Assembly (NCBI RefSeq): GCF_965363235.1
Contig: NC_134840.1
Location: forward strand, 91,338,416-91,402,415
Length of the DNA stretch: 64,000 bases
Direction: 5' to 3'
Origin: Mytilus galloprovincialis
Lineage: Eukaryota > Mollusca > Bivalvia > Mytilida > Mytilidae
A model generated the notes under the pieces. It made no database searches. It saw only the letters and a program-made list of their open reading frames with translations, and was not told the DNA's origin. Both the position numbers and the translations under genes were made by a program. Below, one piece after another: positions 1 through 12,559 of the stretch (its first letter is position 1; each line of letters begins with the position of its first letter).

Positions 1-415
1 GTATCTCTCCTTTCTATTATTAATTCTGGGAAGATATCTTTAAGTGACGTTTCTGTTTTGTTTAAGTGGCGATTTGATAAGTCAATCAAAATTAAAAGCA
101 TTGTTGATATCTTTATTTTGGTAAAGACAAATCAGCCATGTTGGATCCTACTCTCCACATCCTGAAAGTCCAACACTGAAAATATACATGAAATATGTGC
201 ATCAATGTGTATACACATGTTAGACTAGTCCATGCATTATAAGTTGTCTTGTTCGTTTCTTTTCTGTGCTGATATGTCGCAACAACTAGCGTAATAGCGA
301 TATATGCCCGACGATTTCTTAACTTTTAAATGATGTTTGTTCCAGACTCGACGATCTGATTAATTAATGACATGCTATTTTTATTCATTTTTTCCTAGCG
401 TTTAAGTCACTGATA
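1..415. other. Left edge, no gene seen
   Basis: AT-rich sequence up to the TTAA target of the first transposon-like element. No open frame, splice-bounded exon or recognisable repeat is visible. Confidence 0.5.
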
Positions 416-419
416 TTAA

Positions 420-2186
420 GGAGATAATCGTAACTGGAATTACGATTATCCCAATATGGCGACGGCAGATATAGGTAAAATCTTTACAGTCATTTTTCTC
501 AAATCAATCATGTTTTTGTCAATAGTTACTGAGCTTCAAGGTTTTTCTATACCATTACATCATATTTGAATCGTAACGGTGCACTTGAATTGTCTAAGCG
601 CTTTAAAAATTGCCGTTGAAAAATTCGGGTTGATAATCGTAACTCTATGGATTTTTTCTTGTTTGATAATCGTAATTCCTTTATCGGATAATAGTAACTG
701 AAAAATAATAAATGTGTCTTTCAGCATTTCAATGGTATTTTGTGCATGTTGTGTGTTAAAATGCAAATGTCCAGTTAATTGATGACATTAACTGAAAATA
801 AAAATAAATGAAGAAACTTACAGGTTAATATCTAAGAAAAATGTACTTATATATCTCGATTTATGGGCGTTTTTCAACAAAACCGTGATTTCTTGTCCCA
901 GCCACTTAAAAAAAAGTGTTTGATCTTTACAAGTGAGTTTTTGTGCATGGAATTAGATTTAACATTTTTAAGCAAAAAAACATACTATTTTTAGAGGGAC
1001 TAATAAGCTGTTGATTCCTTCATGATTCAAAATAACCAAAAAAAGCATGTCCCCAGACGCCCTATTCAACATTCATTCTCAATGTTTGCAAGATATATAA
1101 ACATAAGGATCTTACAAAAGAAGTTATGATTTTATAACGGCAGTTTAATTGTTTGGAAAAAAAAATAGCACATCATATGGACCAGAGTGATACCGTATTT
1201 TTGTTAATATCCACTACGAAACGGTTCAAATCACCTTCAGTATCTGGTTTGAAAATTATGAAAAAAATATCAGTATACAGCTTAGTACGTGCTTTGATGA
1301 ATAGAATCATTCTTGTTACTATTGCAATATAGGGATTGTGGGGGAAATATAACATGTAAAAATGTCCACTACGAAACAAGTATATTGGACATTTTGTATT
1401 TTTTTCAATTCTATTCGTGCGAAACAAATAACAAGGATTAGTTTCATGCTTCCCAGGGGGGGGGGGAGAAATAGCACATATAGCCACCTGCAATAAATGA
1501 TTTAAAACAATATTTTCTACATTTACTTTGTTTTATTCAGGATAAATCTCAATGTTTTTAACAGTCTTAATCACAAATCTGATGTAGGGTGACATGCATT
1601 TTGCCCGAAAATTATTGCCATATATCATAACTTCCTTTAAAATTGCCTCTTCGCTCGTTCTCATGTGTTGTGACATTCCTAGTTCTCGGAGTTTTCTGTA
1701 TTTTAACATAGTTCGTGTTTTTCCCATTTCCAAATTTATCGAAGATTGTTCAACTTTCCAATTTGATGATATGATAGTATGTAGCTGTTTTCATTAGAAC
1801 TATTAATAATATATGCACAAAAAGAAATGTCATAAGATGTTAAAACGTGATTAATTTATCACCATGATTTCATTATGTGCTATCATATATACGTTTTTAG
1901 TGTCAATATCAATAAAACACTATCCAGTTACGATTATCTTCTCATTTTTTAATACCATAATTACGATTATCTTTTTTCCGAGTTACGATTATCATCCCGA
2001 ATTTTTCAACGGCTATTTTAAAAGCGCTCAGACAATTCCAGTGCAACGTTACGATTCAAATATGATGTAATTGTATAGAAAAACCTTGCAGCTGAGTAAC
2101 TATTGACGAAAAATGACTGTAAAGATTTTACCTATATCTGCCGTCGCCATATTGGGATAATCGTAATTCCAGTTACGATTATCTCT
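420..2186. mobile_element. DNA transposon-like element with ~290-bp terminal inverted repeats and TTAA target duplication
   Basis: The two ends are inverted copies: GAGATAATCGTAACTGG at the left recurs as its complement at the right, and the match continues for about 290 bp (roughly 420-712 against 1920-2186). TTAA flanks both sides (416-419 and 2187-2190). The inverted repeats are studded with further copies of GATAATCGTAACT. The interior (about 713-1920) contains two copies of GTCCACTACGAAAC but no protein I recognise. TTAA duplications are typical of piggyBac and Kolobok; the ends lack the piggyBac CCY start, so a non-autonomous Kolobok-like element is the better guess. The family assignment is inference. 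Confidence 0.75.
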
Positions 2187-2190
2187 TTAA

Positions 2191-2705
2191 TACCAGTGTA
2201 AGTGAAAGGCACCTATCTTAAATAAAAATTACGATGCGGTATAATTGCCATCAAGACAATTATTAGGCAAATTCCAAATCAAGTTGATTTTAAAACAAAT
2301 GTTATCATCATGTTTATAGGACATACAGTGCCTTAAAACATTTTCAAATTCAAACTGTATAGTTAGTTATTAAAGGTCCCGGAATGACAAAATATGAATT
2401 GTCATGAATAAATCAACACACTGATATATGACAAAACCATAAAAGATATGGAAGACAGCAACCTACGGCAACTGTGTTTATTAGTCTTTTGACTTGCAAC
2501 AGGTTCACATAATATGTGTAGTCGTAAGTATGCATTAGATAAACTTCGGTTCCAGGACCGTTATAGAACAGCATATCATAAAAAATAACTAATACAAGTT
2601 TGTTGAGTTAACAAAAGAGTTAGCATACTATGGAAAAGTAAAGGTTTACATTTAACTCAATATTTGGTATCTAGCAAACTAGTGTCACAGACATATGTTA
2701 TTGAA
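2191..2705. other. 3' flank of the kringle-lectin gene
   Basis: This stretch should hold the lectin 3' UTR. A minus-strand AATAAA (TTTATT at 2477-2482) lies about 225 bp past the stop codon and is a plausible polyadenylation signal. Nothing else is recognised. Confidence 0.4.
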
Positions 2706-5700
2706 TTACCTTTTTTCACACACAAAGAAGTGCCACGTTGAGCATGCCCTATCGTTCCAATGAAGTTTACCATCATTGTACATGTGCGTTGATAGACAGT
2801 GTTCATAATCACGCCCATTAGGCTCGCCAGGTCCCCAGTCAGTAAAATCCAAGTAGGTGGAGCTATTGTTCCAGATGAATAGTCTTTTGACATTTAAAGC
2901 ATTTGCACCGAGCCAAACCTCTCCAGCCAAACCAGCTGAAGTTAATAGGTATGATTAGATAAGATTATATAGTCGCCGTCAGCTGAAATTCGTAGCGGTT
3001 ATCGGTAAAAATTATCTAAACTATCAATCCCGTTCACTCGAGATATAGTTTTTCACATTCCATTCATAAATCGCAAAAAGAAAAACCACTACTGACCTAC
3101 CTTTTAAGTGATCACACTGTAATAATCCTGACCTTCACATTTTCCAGAATATTTTCCATTGTAATTCCGCCATCTTCGTTTCTATGAGGATCATTTGTTT
3201 ACATATGACATTCGTCACTGTACGCAGTTTCCTGAAATGTTCCTTTCATTGATGTGATAAGGTTTCCCGCTCTTTATGCAAATTTTATGAAATTGAACTC
3301 CACGGAAACACTTCCGGTAAAAACAATGGCTGATTCCACCATTCAAAATCGTCTATGAAAAAGTGAAGGTCAGGATTATTACAGTGCGATCACTTAAAAG
3401 GTAGGTCAGTAGTGGTTTTTCTTTTTGCGATTTATGAATGGAATGTGAAAAACTATATCTCGAGTGAACGGGATTGATAGTTAAGATAATTTTTACCGAT
3501 AACCGCTACGAATTTCAGCTGACGGCGACTATACTTGATCTTTGCTCAAATGGGTCTACTTATTTTTAAGATGATTGCCTTTACTTGGTGTACACAAAGA
3601 CTAGCTGCAAAAACATGTTTACATATAAAGAAACGAAAATGCATTTACAAACAAAAAAAATCATCATTATCCTTTTACAGGCGGAATTTAAAGATACTTT
3701 AAGTGAGTGCAGATTTTATTAGGAAATGAAGGTATTTTTTTTTTTAAATTAATCGTTATAAATTATTGAAGTGAATGGTACTATCAATAAATACAGCAAA
3801 CAAGCGTAAAAAAGGTAAAATTTTCGAGAATCTAAAACATATATCCGGTACATGTACAATCGATTCAAATTGTATCTGCATGCGTACAGTATCGATAAAC
3901 TCTAGATTTTATTTGATTTTCAATATGTGTTTGGTAATGTTGTTAAGTGTGTTTTTGTAGCTAAATTATTATCTGTCTCATGAATTACTTACTGATATCT
4001 ATGTTTGGCTTGGGAAGGATACCCATCAGGAAGCTGTTTTCTCTAGAAGTTTTAATTTCAGCTAAATACGCATTTAGGTTGTCGTGACAGAGGTTCTGAA
4101 AGAAAGGAAATCTCAATTTGATGGACATTTTATCAACTTGTGAGCTCTTTTTATTATATGTGTATCAATAATTCATTGCATTACCTTTAAGAAATATATC
4201 GTTATATATGCCTGCATATGCATAACTATTTATATTGCCAGTTCCACAGATAAACTTTCTAGATTCAATTTTCATTGAATTTCTTACAGTAATAACCTAC
4301 ATTTACAACTACTTAACTAATCATAAGTTATATGAATTAATATGAAAAAAGTACATATTGTGGATTTAGCGTTCTTCGTTGGATACAACATTTACAAGTG
4401 AACCAATAATTCAACAATTAGATGTTCATGAAAGAACGAATTTACCATTGGCTTGTATACAGACTGTGGCAAAACCAAAAAATCAAATATCCACGAAAAT
4501 AAACGAATCAACAAAATGTTTTGAGATGAAATAATCATTATAAACTATGTATATATTCATAATCGTATTGGTATTTAAATATGAAATTAAGAAGAGACAC
4601 AAAAAATTTAAAAAATAAGTAGAGGAGAAGATTTATCAATTCAAGGCAACAAACTGAAAAACAAACAGATTGTAAGGACAATACAGATACAATTTCATTT
4701 TGATCAAAACCAGCAACAGCAAAGGTATACCTTTGCCTCATCCCAAGTTTGTAATGTATACTGGATTATATAACACGAATCTTCATATCTTTGCCAGCCA
4801 TGTTTCCAATTTTGCCATCCTGTAGTATTTATAAAAAAAATGAGGTAAGTGCATTTAAAGATATTATACATAATATGAAAATACACTTTCGAATAATATT
4901 TATATAACGACTTTAATGTTTACGTTATTTTTTATATAATCGTGTGTCATATCTTAAAACATAATTATTTTGACATTTATAACGTAAAGTTGTTGTATTT
5001 GAATTCGAAGGTACTGTCCATCATGCAGTATTTTTGATTCAGTTCTAAGTAAACGGTTTACACGCGTCTCTGAAACAAACTTTATTTTTAAATTTAAATC
5101 ACTACATGACATGACTGAGTTTTAGCATGTCAGATAGACCTGGGTGTTAATAATCGATCAGGTTTCAGATAAATCGTGTTTCAACAGTATAAATGTATAC
5201 AAATGAATCATCAGAGCAGACTAGTATGATTAAAACAACTATGAAGATATATTTGGCAAAGAGATTTACAAGACCGTTAATGCCTGCAAAATTTCTTCAT
5301 CGCGAGTTTTATGCTAATAATAGTTATCAAAGGTACCAGGATTATAATTTAGTACGCCAGACGCGCGTTTCGTCTACATAAGACTCATCAGTGACGCTCA
5401 TATCAAAATAGTTATAAACCAAACAAATACAAAGTTGGAAGAGCATTGAGGATCCAAAATTCCAAAAAGTTGTGCCAAATACGGCTAAGGTAATCTATGC
5501 CTGGGATAAGAAAATCCTTAGTTTTTCGAAAAATTCAAAGTTTTGTAAACAGGAAATTTATAAAAATGACCACATAATTGATATTCATGTCAACACAGAA
5601 GTGCTGACTACTGGGCTGGTGATACCCTCGGGGACGAAACGTCCACTCAGTATAATTGTTATTTGTTTGATGATGAATGTTATCATGCAACTTCATTACA

Positions 5701-8700
5701 AATATCATTTTCAATATGTTGACATAAACTGACACCATGTTAGTAAAAAGCGTCTGGTAATTGTTTTTCCAATAACAATAATAAGCCAACTCTATAATAG
5801 ACATTTATTATAAAATATTACATAAGGTATAGTAGACAAAATCGGAAAATAGATGTTGCAACGTAGTTGTTTGACATTATGCAGATAATCATTTAAGTTA
5901 TTTGTTTTTAGAGTGATTAAGTTTTAGCATGTTCGCTTGTCATGTTTGGGATTTTCGTCAATTCTCGGAATCCTCTGGATTTATCCATTTGAATGCCTTA
6001 GAAATATTTGACTATGGACCCTCTTCTTTTTTCTTTTAATAAATAATACGTATAAGCCATCTGTAAAAATCTTATAAAATCTTTGTTATTTTCTAATAGT
6101 TTTTGAGAAATTTAAGTTGTCAATGATTAAGCTATGAAAAATCAAGAGATAACATTTTCCGTCCAAAATTTAATAGGCTAATATCATGAAATCATGCACG
6201 TTGACCTATATTTTTTTTTGCTTTTTGGTTCCTTTATTAAACCCCTATCAATATATACCAGTGTTATGAAAAGCTTGTTATTTTGAAACTGACATGCTTA
6301 CCTTTTATGTCTGTGAGTGTTTGTTCACATATTGTTTTCAATATGATAGAATTTTACGAATTGTCACCCGAAGTTAGAAGTTAGAACTTAGATAATTACA
6401 ACCAGGTGTAAACCACAATGTTCTACATACGGAATTGCTTGTATCAGTCTTAAAAAAAGACAGTTGTTTTCCATTTGTTTGATGTGTTTTGAGTTTTTGA
6501 TTTTGCCATTTGGTATGGTTCTTTCCGTTTTAATCTGAACTTGGAGCTCTTTTTTTATTTTTTATTTGTTGCCATGTCTTATCCGGTAAACATGGTAAAA
6601 GATATTTATAGCTCAGTTTTTCTTTATTTATAGAGAGATTAAGGTTGTCCTTATGTCAACTTTACTTACCTGGGAAATTGGCTCCTTCATCTGCCAAAAA
6701 ATATATACAAGCTTGATAAGCACTATCGGTATTTCTGACATTCAATACAATTATCTAAACAACATTTATATTGTAGGACATTACCATATTTATAAAGTAA
6801 ATTAAAGGCATTGGTAGTATACCACTTCGAAAGTCATAAATCCGATTGACACACTTAAAACGAAAAATACACATCTACTTACAGAGTAAAACTAGGATTA
6901 ACTGCACATTTGCTTGAATAGATTTCATTGATGTACAAATATATGAATAAATCCGGATAAAAACGGGAAAAGGATCGACATTCTTGTCTCTCTTACCAAT
7001 GTATTTGCAAGTTATGAAAACACGTTTTCCCTGTGTCTTTTATTTGATAAAGTAATTTTTAATCGACCATAGCGTTATGTTAATATGGCAAAATATCATG
7101 AACAAAGAACAAAAGTTAAAAAAAAATAAGATATGATTTCTGCGAGATAAATTATAATAATTGTAGTTTTGGATTGATGACCAACGGATAGCATAATCCC
7201 TTCTTAAAACAGCCAAACTAATTAGTGTTTGATTATTTTTGAAACAGTTAGACTTAAGTTTTCATAAACTATAACAATGTATCATTAACTATTTACTATG
7301 GTGATTAAACATAATATAAGGTTAATACTCGTGGAGAAACATGTCATTTAATCAATACAGTGGTCAGTGACCGGAAATCTAATAACGTGTGTTACATCCC
7401 AGCTCCTTTGTTCTAACAGGGTGATCTGAGCCGGATCACCCCTACCAGATCACCCCAGTATGAGTTTCTTTGTTATGCATGCTTTCCTTTGTTCTGTAAC
7501 ATTTTGGCGGGAATGTCAAAAACTTATAATTAATCATACGGAAAAGACTATCCAGTGTATATGCTGGGATTCGAACTCAAGACCTTTAGCATATCAAGCC
7601 ACGACACATACCTCTACACCAGGAAGACTGGATACGAATTAATAGTAATTTGACATACTTAAAGGAAGCAAGATCATTTTATAAGTGGGGCGAGTTGTCA
7701 AACTTTTATTCAGTGGGGGTTAAACCTTTTTCGTTAATAGCATGAATAAGTGAGTTTTCAGACTGATTGTTCAATTTGATTTTACACTTTTTGAAAAGTG
7801 GGACGAGTCGGTAAACAAGAGTGGGGCGTTTTTTTTTTATATAAAGTGGCGATATAGTGTTGGCCGATTGGCAAGTGGGGCGAGTTGACATTATTTGATA
7901 TCTACTCATCGTGTTTGAGGGTCATTAAGGGTATATATCATATAGTAATATATAAAGTATATTATAATGATTGTGTGGCATTCTAAACTGATCTAAACTA
8001 GATTTTATGAATTGTAAATGGTTTTCCGTCTAATCTAAAACAACTGGGATGTAAAATAAATATCCCATTCGGACTTGGTGTGTCAGTGTTAGATCACCCT
8101 CTGGCCTCCGGCCATCGGGGTGATCTTACACTGACACACCGCGTCCTTGTGGGATAACTATTAATATTATCAGATTAACTCTTCAATCCATTTAAATCAC
8201 CGAGTTATGTGTTGTTATATGAGTAGTAGTTGAAGATACATAATATATTTTAAATGCTTTTGTCAAACTTGTTAATTTAGTTCGAGTTGACCGATTTTTC
8301 GACTCATCAGGGGTATAAATTCATACTTTCATATCTTCGCTGAGCTTCCAAAATGTCGTATATGACTTTTTTTGGCTGAAAATACTTTTTGGCACAAATG
8401 GTCTGGGCGGGAGGAAATATTTGGTATTACAAAATAGCATACAGTTAGACCAATCAAAACATTTGAAATAAGACATATTACAAAATTGCCAATCTCTGTT
8501 GTTTGTAAAGTTTTCTTCCAAAATGTAGTATGATAACTCGAAAATTGTTATTTAATGGCTCTGGGAATAATATAATTGTATATTTCTTTATATCTGTGAA
8601 AATAATTTAAGTTCTCGGGTAATCCAGAAATGTCAAGGTTTTTATTTCACTGCGATTTACAAAAAAATTCAAGTTCACATGCAACATTTTGGAAGCATGC

Positions 8701-10520
8701 ATTTTGTCAAAATTTTCAAAGCCTGTTTGTTAGATATGTTTTTCTTGAAAAAATTATAATTCACAACATTTTGGAAGCCCAGCGACGATATTGAACTAAG
8801 CTTGGAACCACGAGAAAAAAACGATGACTCATCCGAAGTTTCGAGTAAACCGAGTCTCGAAACAACGAAGGTTAATACAAAGAATGTATCGGGAATGTAT
8901 AATTTCGGAAAATATTTGAAATTCGCCAGATATAAAATTTTCATAGCAATCCTCTGAATGATTTATAATATGTAGTTTTGCCCCCGATTGTGTTTAAAAT
9001 GCCCTGTTATGATTTACATGTATATATTTTTGATATTTAATAAGCTGTATTGCTTCTGGTTTGACATAAACTACTAACTGTAAACATTTCTACATACCAC
9101 AAAAAGGAATACCGCAATATCCCCATTCTTCTGAATCAGGTCCATGATCATACGTATAACACCAAGGTCCATATCGGTCATTATCAGGATTTCGACAATA
9201 GTTATGTGAATCTCCTAGCAGCTGTTTTGTGTTTTCAGTCATATTGAGACCTACTCTTGCCCATTCCTCGCAGGAAAATCCACTGCGTGTTGTATTTACG
9301 GTTCCAGTATAATCTAAACCCTCAATAGTTGTCAGACATTCTTTAGCTTTTATGAAGGAAAAAAATCAGGATGCGGTAAATTGTTCTATTTCTACGTTTT
9401 TTCAGTTGACCAATAGCTACACAATAAGACATGCTACACAAATGATTTCCTTAATTGAGATAATAGAAGCCATACATGTAAAGTATAGAGATTATTGATC
9501 ATTTGTGGACTAAAACAATGTTTCGTGAATAAATGTTGATGACGAATAAATACATAATGTACATCGTAAAAACTTCAACATTACAACTTTTTTACAGAAT
9601 CTTTTACGTTCCCCTTCTTTCCACCAGATCAACGTTGTTAGTTTGAGTCACAATTACAGGTTAATTTCTTTGACATTTGGTCTCTTGTGGAGAGTTGTCT
9701 TATTGGCAATCTTACCACATATTCTTTTAAATATTTATTATTCATGTTATTATTAGTTTTAATTGTGTTTAGCATTCCCATGCCAGTTGCAGTTAGATCG
9801 AAGCGTGTCAAGGTTTCTATGATGTCAGTGAAAGCTGTACATAGATTGATATAGGGAGTTTGTTTCTCAATTCCAAAATAATTAGCTTTTTTAAACACTA
9901 GTTTATATTGATAGAGGATTACTAAAGGAATCTAAAGAGCAAAACAAATATATAGATCAATGTGCTTATTTTCGAGATGTAAGTTATTGAAATTTTGGCA
10001 GGAACATGTTCTCTCTTAACTTTTCATAGCTTTATCATTGACAAGTTCAAGTTCTCAAAAACTATTAAACAAAAATACAAAATAGGACAAGCAAACATCC
10101 TTAAATGATTCTGGTATTCTCATAACATTCATAAGTGCAAACCAAAACAAAAAGCAAGAATGAAAATTTTGCATACGATAACGACTATTGATACTATCAT
10201 GTTGTGACTAATATTGACACCTATTTACTGAATACTAAAAGTTACGATACACGTACACACATAGGGTACTAATAGTAACACAAAAAAATATATAAAAAAT
10301 CAACAAGCAAAGACACAAGGAATGTCAATGTAACAACTAAAGATCAATCTATCAACAACTGATTGCTATGCTATTTTAGGTAAAAGTTGCTAAAATTGAA
10401 TATTATTGCGTTTTTATTAATCGTTATATATAAAATCATACCTGCTACATTTACAGTCAAAACACTAAGAAACCATATTTCACAGAAGAGTGTATATCTT
10501 GTCAAAAAAGACATCATGTT
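2706..10520 (-). CDS. Secreted kringle + C-type lectin domain protein, 6 coding exons, 255 aa
   Basis: Minus-strand exons: 10442-10520 (ATG at 10517), 9098-9346, 6670-6690 (21-nt microexon), 4731-4819, 3993-4095 and 2706-2935 (stop 2706-2708). All have GT/AG ends and compatible phases (1,1,1,0,1), giving 768 coding bases. Residues 1-25 form a signal peptide ending TVNVA. Residues 29-108 are a kringle with all six cysteines and the hallmark NYCRNPD and GPWCYT. Residues 109-115 are a linker. Residues 116-255 are a C-type lectin domain with WLGA (187-190), EPN (217-219), WND (239-241) and cysteines 131, 148, 226, 244 and 252. EPN with WND is the calcium and mannose-type sugar-binding signature of the family. 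Inference: a secreted recognition lectin, possibly immune. Only 3 nt of 5' UTR precede the ATG after a good acceptor, so an upstream non-coding exon is expected. Exon joins are predicted, not cDNA-proven. Confidence 0.88.
2964..3539. mobile_element. Foldback element, ~175-bp arms, in the last lectin intron
   Basis: Arms 2964-3138 and 3365-3539 are near-perfect inverted copies; the outer ends read TAGTCGCCGTCAGCTGA and its complement. They enclose a 226-bp unrelated centre. TA flanks both ends, so a Tc1/mariner-type MITE is plausible. It lies between the two final coding exons of the lectin gene. No coding capacity is seen. Confidence 0.8.
5322..5655 (+). repeat. Dispersed bivalve repeat (GACGAAACGCGCGTC family)
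   Basis: Contains the complement of GACGAAACGCGCGTC, a run ending GATACCCTCGGGGACG, and the phrase GCCAAATACGGCTAAGG. Related blocks occur at 13680-13765, 14440-14755, 37255-37330, 50240-50610 and 51400-51715, some in the opposite orientation. Non-coding; it lies in a lectin intron. Confidence 0.75.
6450..6550 (+). repeat. Short dispersed mussel repeat
   Basis: A block containing TTTGATGTGTTTTGAGTTTT followed by TTTTGCCATTTGGTATGG. Clear relatives occur at 29040-29190, 32310-32400 and 43960-44100, which makes it a dispersed repeat and not a gene. Confidence 0.6.
7558..7632 (-). repeat. tRNA-like SINE head
   Basis: On the minus strand a TGGTGTAGAGG A-box is followed about 40 bp later by GAGTTCGAATCCC, a good RNA polymerase III B-box. 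No clean tRNA cloverleaf forms and the locus sits in a lectin intron among repeats, so a tRNA-derived SINE or tRNA relic is likelier than a working tRNA. Confidence 0.55.
8055..8163. mobile_element. Foldback element with GGCCTCCGGCC loop
   Basis: Arms of about 45 bp: GTGTGTCAGTGTTAGATCAC on the left pairs with GTGATCTTACACTGACACAC on the right. The outer parts also pair (ATCCCATTCGGAC with GTCCTTGTGGGAT). A related inverted piece with GGTGATCTGAGCCGGATCAC lies at 7419-7455, so the larger element may begin near 7390. Confidence 0.7.
9098..9346 (-). CDS. Kringle-encoding exon of the lectin gene
   Basis: One 249-nt exon with phase-1 ends on both sides encodes the whole kringle (residues 26-109 with split codons), so it can be inserted or skipped without a frame change. 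The six kringle cysteines are residues 29, 52, 75, 86, 103 and 108, with the family landmarks NYCRNPD, GPWCYT and EEWGYC. A symmetrical phase-1 kringle exon is the classical vehicle for exon shuffling in secreted proteins. Confidence 0.85.
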
Positions 10521-10784
10521 CTACAAAACAGCAAAATAGTTTGTCATTATTTCTATATCTACATAAATCAGGTAGCAGATTTATTGTAATCGAATAATTG
10601 ACTTTATGGTGATAAATATTTCATATTTCTCGATTTCTTCATGTTCTCTATCTTTACGCAATGTAGGTTGCATTTCTTGGTTGAACCGTACCACTTTTAC
10701 TGTGAAGTTTCGATTTGTTTAATAAATCCTTGAATGGAAAGCTCATATGCACTACTTACATCTATTTGGAGAGTAGAAAATTAG

Positions 10785-12545
10785 TACTGTATACTTACCT
10801 CTCAGATGTAATTTATAAAATAAAAACAATACACAATGTATTTGGAGAGTTGAACATTAGTACTGTATACTTACCTCTCAGATGTAATTTATAAAATAAA
10901 AACAATACACAATGTATTTAGAGAGTAGAAAATTAGTACTGTATACTTACCTCTCAGATGTAATTTATAAAATAAAAACAATACACAATGTATTTAGAGA
11001 GTAGAAAATTAGTACTGTATACTTACCTCTCAGATGTAATTTATAAAATAAAAACAATACACAATGTATTTAGAGAGTAGAAAATTAGTACTGTATACTT
11101 ACCTCTCAGATGTAATTTATAAAATAAAAACAATACACAATGTATTTAGAGAGTAGAAAATTAGTACTGTATACTTACCTCTCAGATGTAATTTATAAAA
11201 TAAAAACAATACACAATGTATTTAGAGAGTAGAAAATTAGTACTGTATACTTACCTCTCAGATGTAATTTATAAAATAAAAACAATACACAATGTATTTA
11301 GAGAGTAGAAAATTAGTACTGTATACTTACCTCTCAGATGTAATTTATAAAATAAAAATAAAACACAATGTATTTAGAGAGTAGAAAATTAGTACTGTAT
11401 ACTTACCTCTCAGATGTAATTTATAAAATAAAAAACAATACACAATGTTTTTGGAGAGTAGAAAATTAGTACTGTATACTTACCTCTCAGATGTAATTTA
11501 TAAAATAAAAATAAAACACAATGTATTTGGAGAGTTGAACATTAGAACTGTATACTTACCTCTCATATGTAATTTATAAAATAAAAATAAAACACAATGT
11601 ATTTGGAGAGTTGAACATTAGTACTGTATACTTACCTCTCAGATGTAATTTATAAAATAAAAACAATACACAATGTATTTAGAGAGTAGAAAATTAGTAC
11701 TGTATACTTACCTCTCAGATGTAATTTATAAAATAAAAACAATACACAACGTATTTAGAGAGTAGAAAATTAGGTCTGTATACTTACCTCTCAGATGTAA
11801 TTTATAAAATAAAAACAATACACAATGTATTTAGAGAGTAGAAAATTAGTACTGTATACTTACCTCTCAGATGTAATTTATAAAGTAAAAACAATACACA
11901 ATGTATTTAGAGAGTAGAAAATTAGTACTGTATACTTACCTCTCAGATGTAATTTATAAAATAAAAATAAAACACAATGTATTTAGAGAGTAGAAAATTA
12001 GTACTGTATACTTACCTCTCAGATGTAATTTATAAAATAAAAAACAATACACAATGTTTTTGGAGAGTAGAAAATTAGTACTGTATACTTACCTCTCAGA
12101 TGTAATTTATAAAATAAAAATAAAACACAATGTATTTGGAGAGTTGAACATTAGAACTGTATACTTACCTCTCAGATGTAATTTATAAATGAAAATAAAA
12201 CACAATGTATTTGGAGAGTAGAAAATTAGTACTGCATACTTACCTCTCAGATGTAATTTATAAAATTGAAATAAAACACAATGTTTTTGGAGAGTAGAAC
12301 ATTAGTATACTTAACTCTCAGATGTAATTTATAAAATTAAAATAAAACACAATGTATTTGGAGAGTAGAAAATTAGTACTGTATACTTACCTCTCAGATG
12401 TAATTTATAAAAAAAAAACCACAATGCATTTGGAGATTAGAAAGTTAGTACTGTATATATACTTACCTCTCAAATGTAATTTATAAAATAAGAATAACAC
12501 ACTGTATTTGGAGAGAAGAAAATCAGTAGTTTGTGCTTACCTCTC
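10785..12545. repeat. ~76-bp minisatellite, about 24 units, each bearing a minus-strand 5' splice-donor motif
   Basis: The unit contains, on the plus strand, ATACTTACCTCTCAGATG followed by TAATTTATAAAATAAAA. Read on the minus strand, nearly every unit presents CTGAGAG|GTAAGTATAC, a full match to the donor consensus. One unit near 12307 has the GT-flanking sequence altered and one near 11551 varies in the exon part. The outermost unit (about 12500-12550) differs most, reading CTCTGAGAG|GTAAGCAC. The array begins about 265 bp upstream of the lectin start-codon exon. Confidence 0.92.
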
Positions 12546-12559
12546 AGAGCTATGTTGCT

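Noticed and set aside
1173-1493. 106-residue minus-strand open frame in the TTAA element
   Set aside because: Low-complexity composition, no family resemblance, and starts in a G-run; not supported as a transposase.
2657-2893. 78-residue frame overlapping the lectin last exon
   Set aside because: A shadow in another frame; the lectin frame has EPN, WND and the domain cysteines.
10785-12545. CRISPR-like array
   Set aside because: Units are contiguous and nearly identical with no unique spacers; an ordinary eukaryotic minisatellite.
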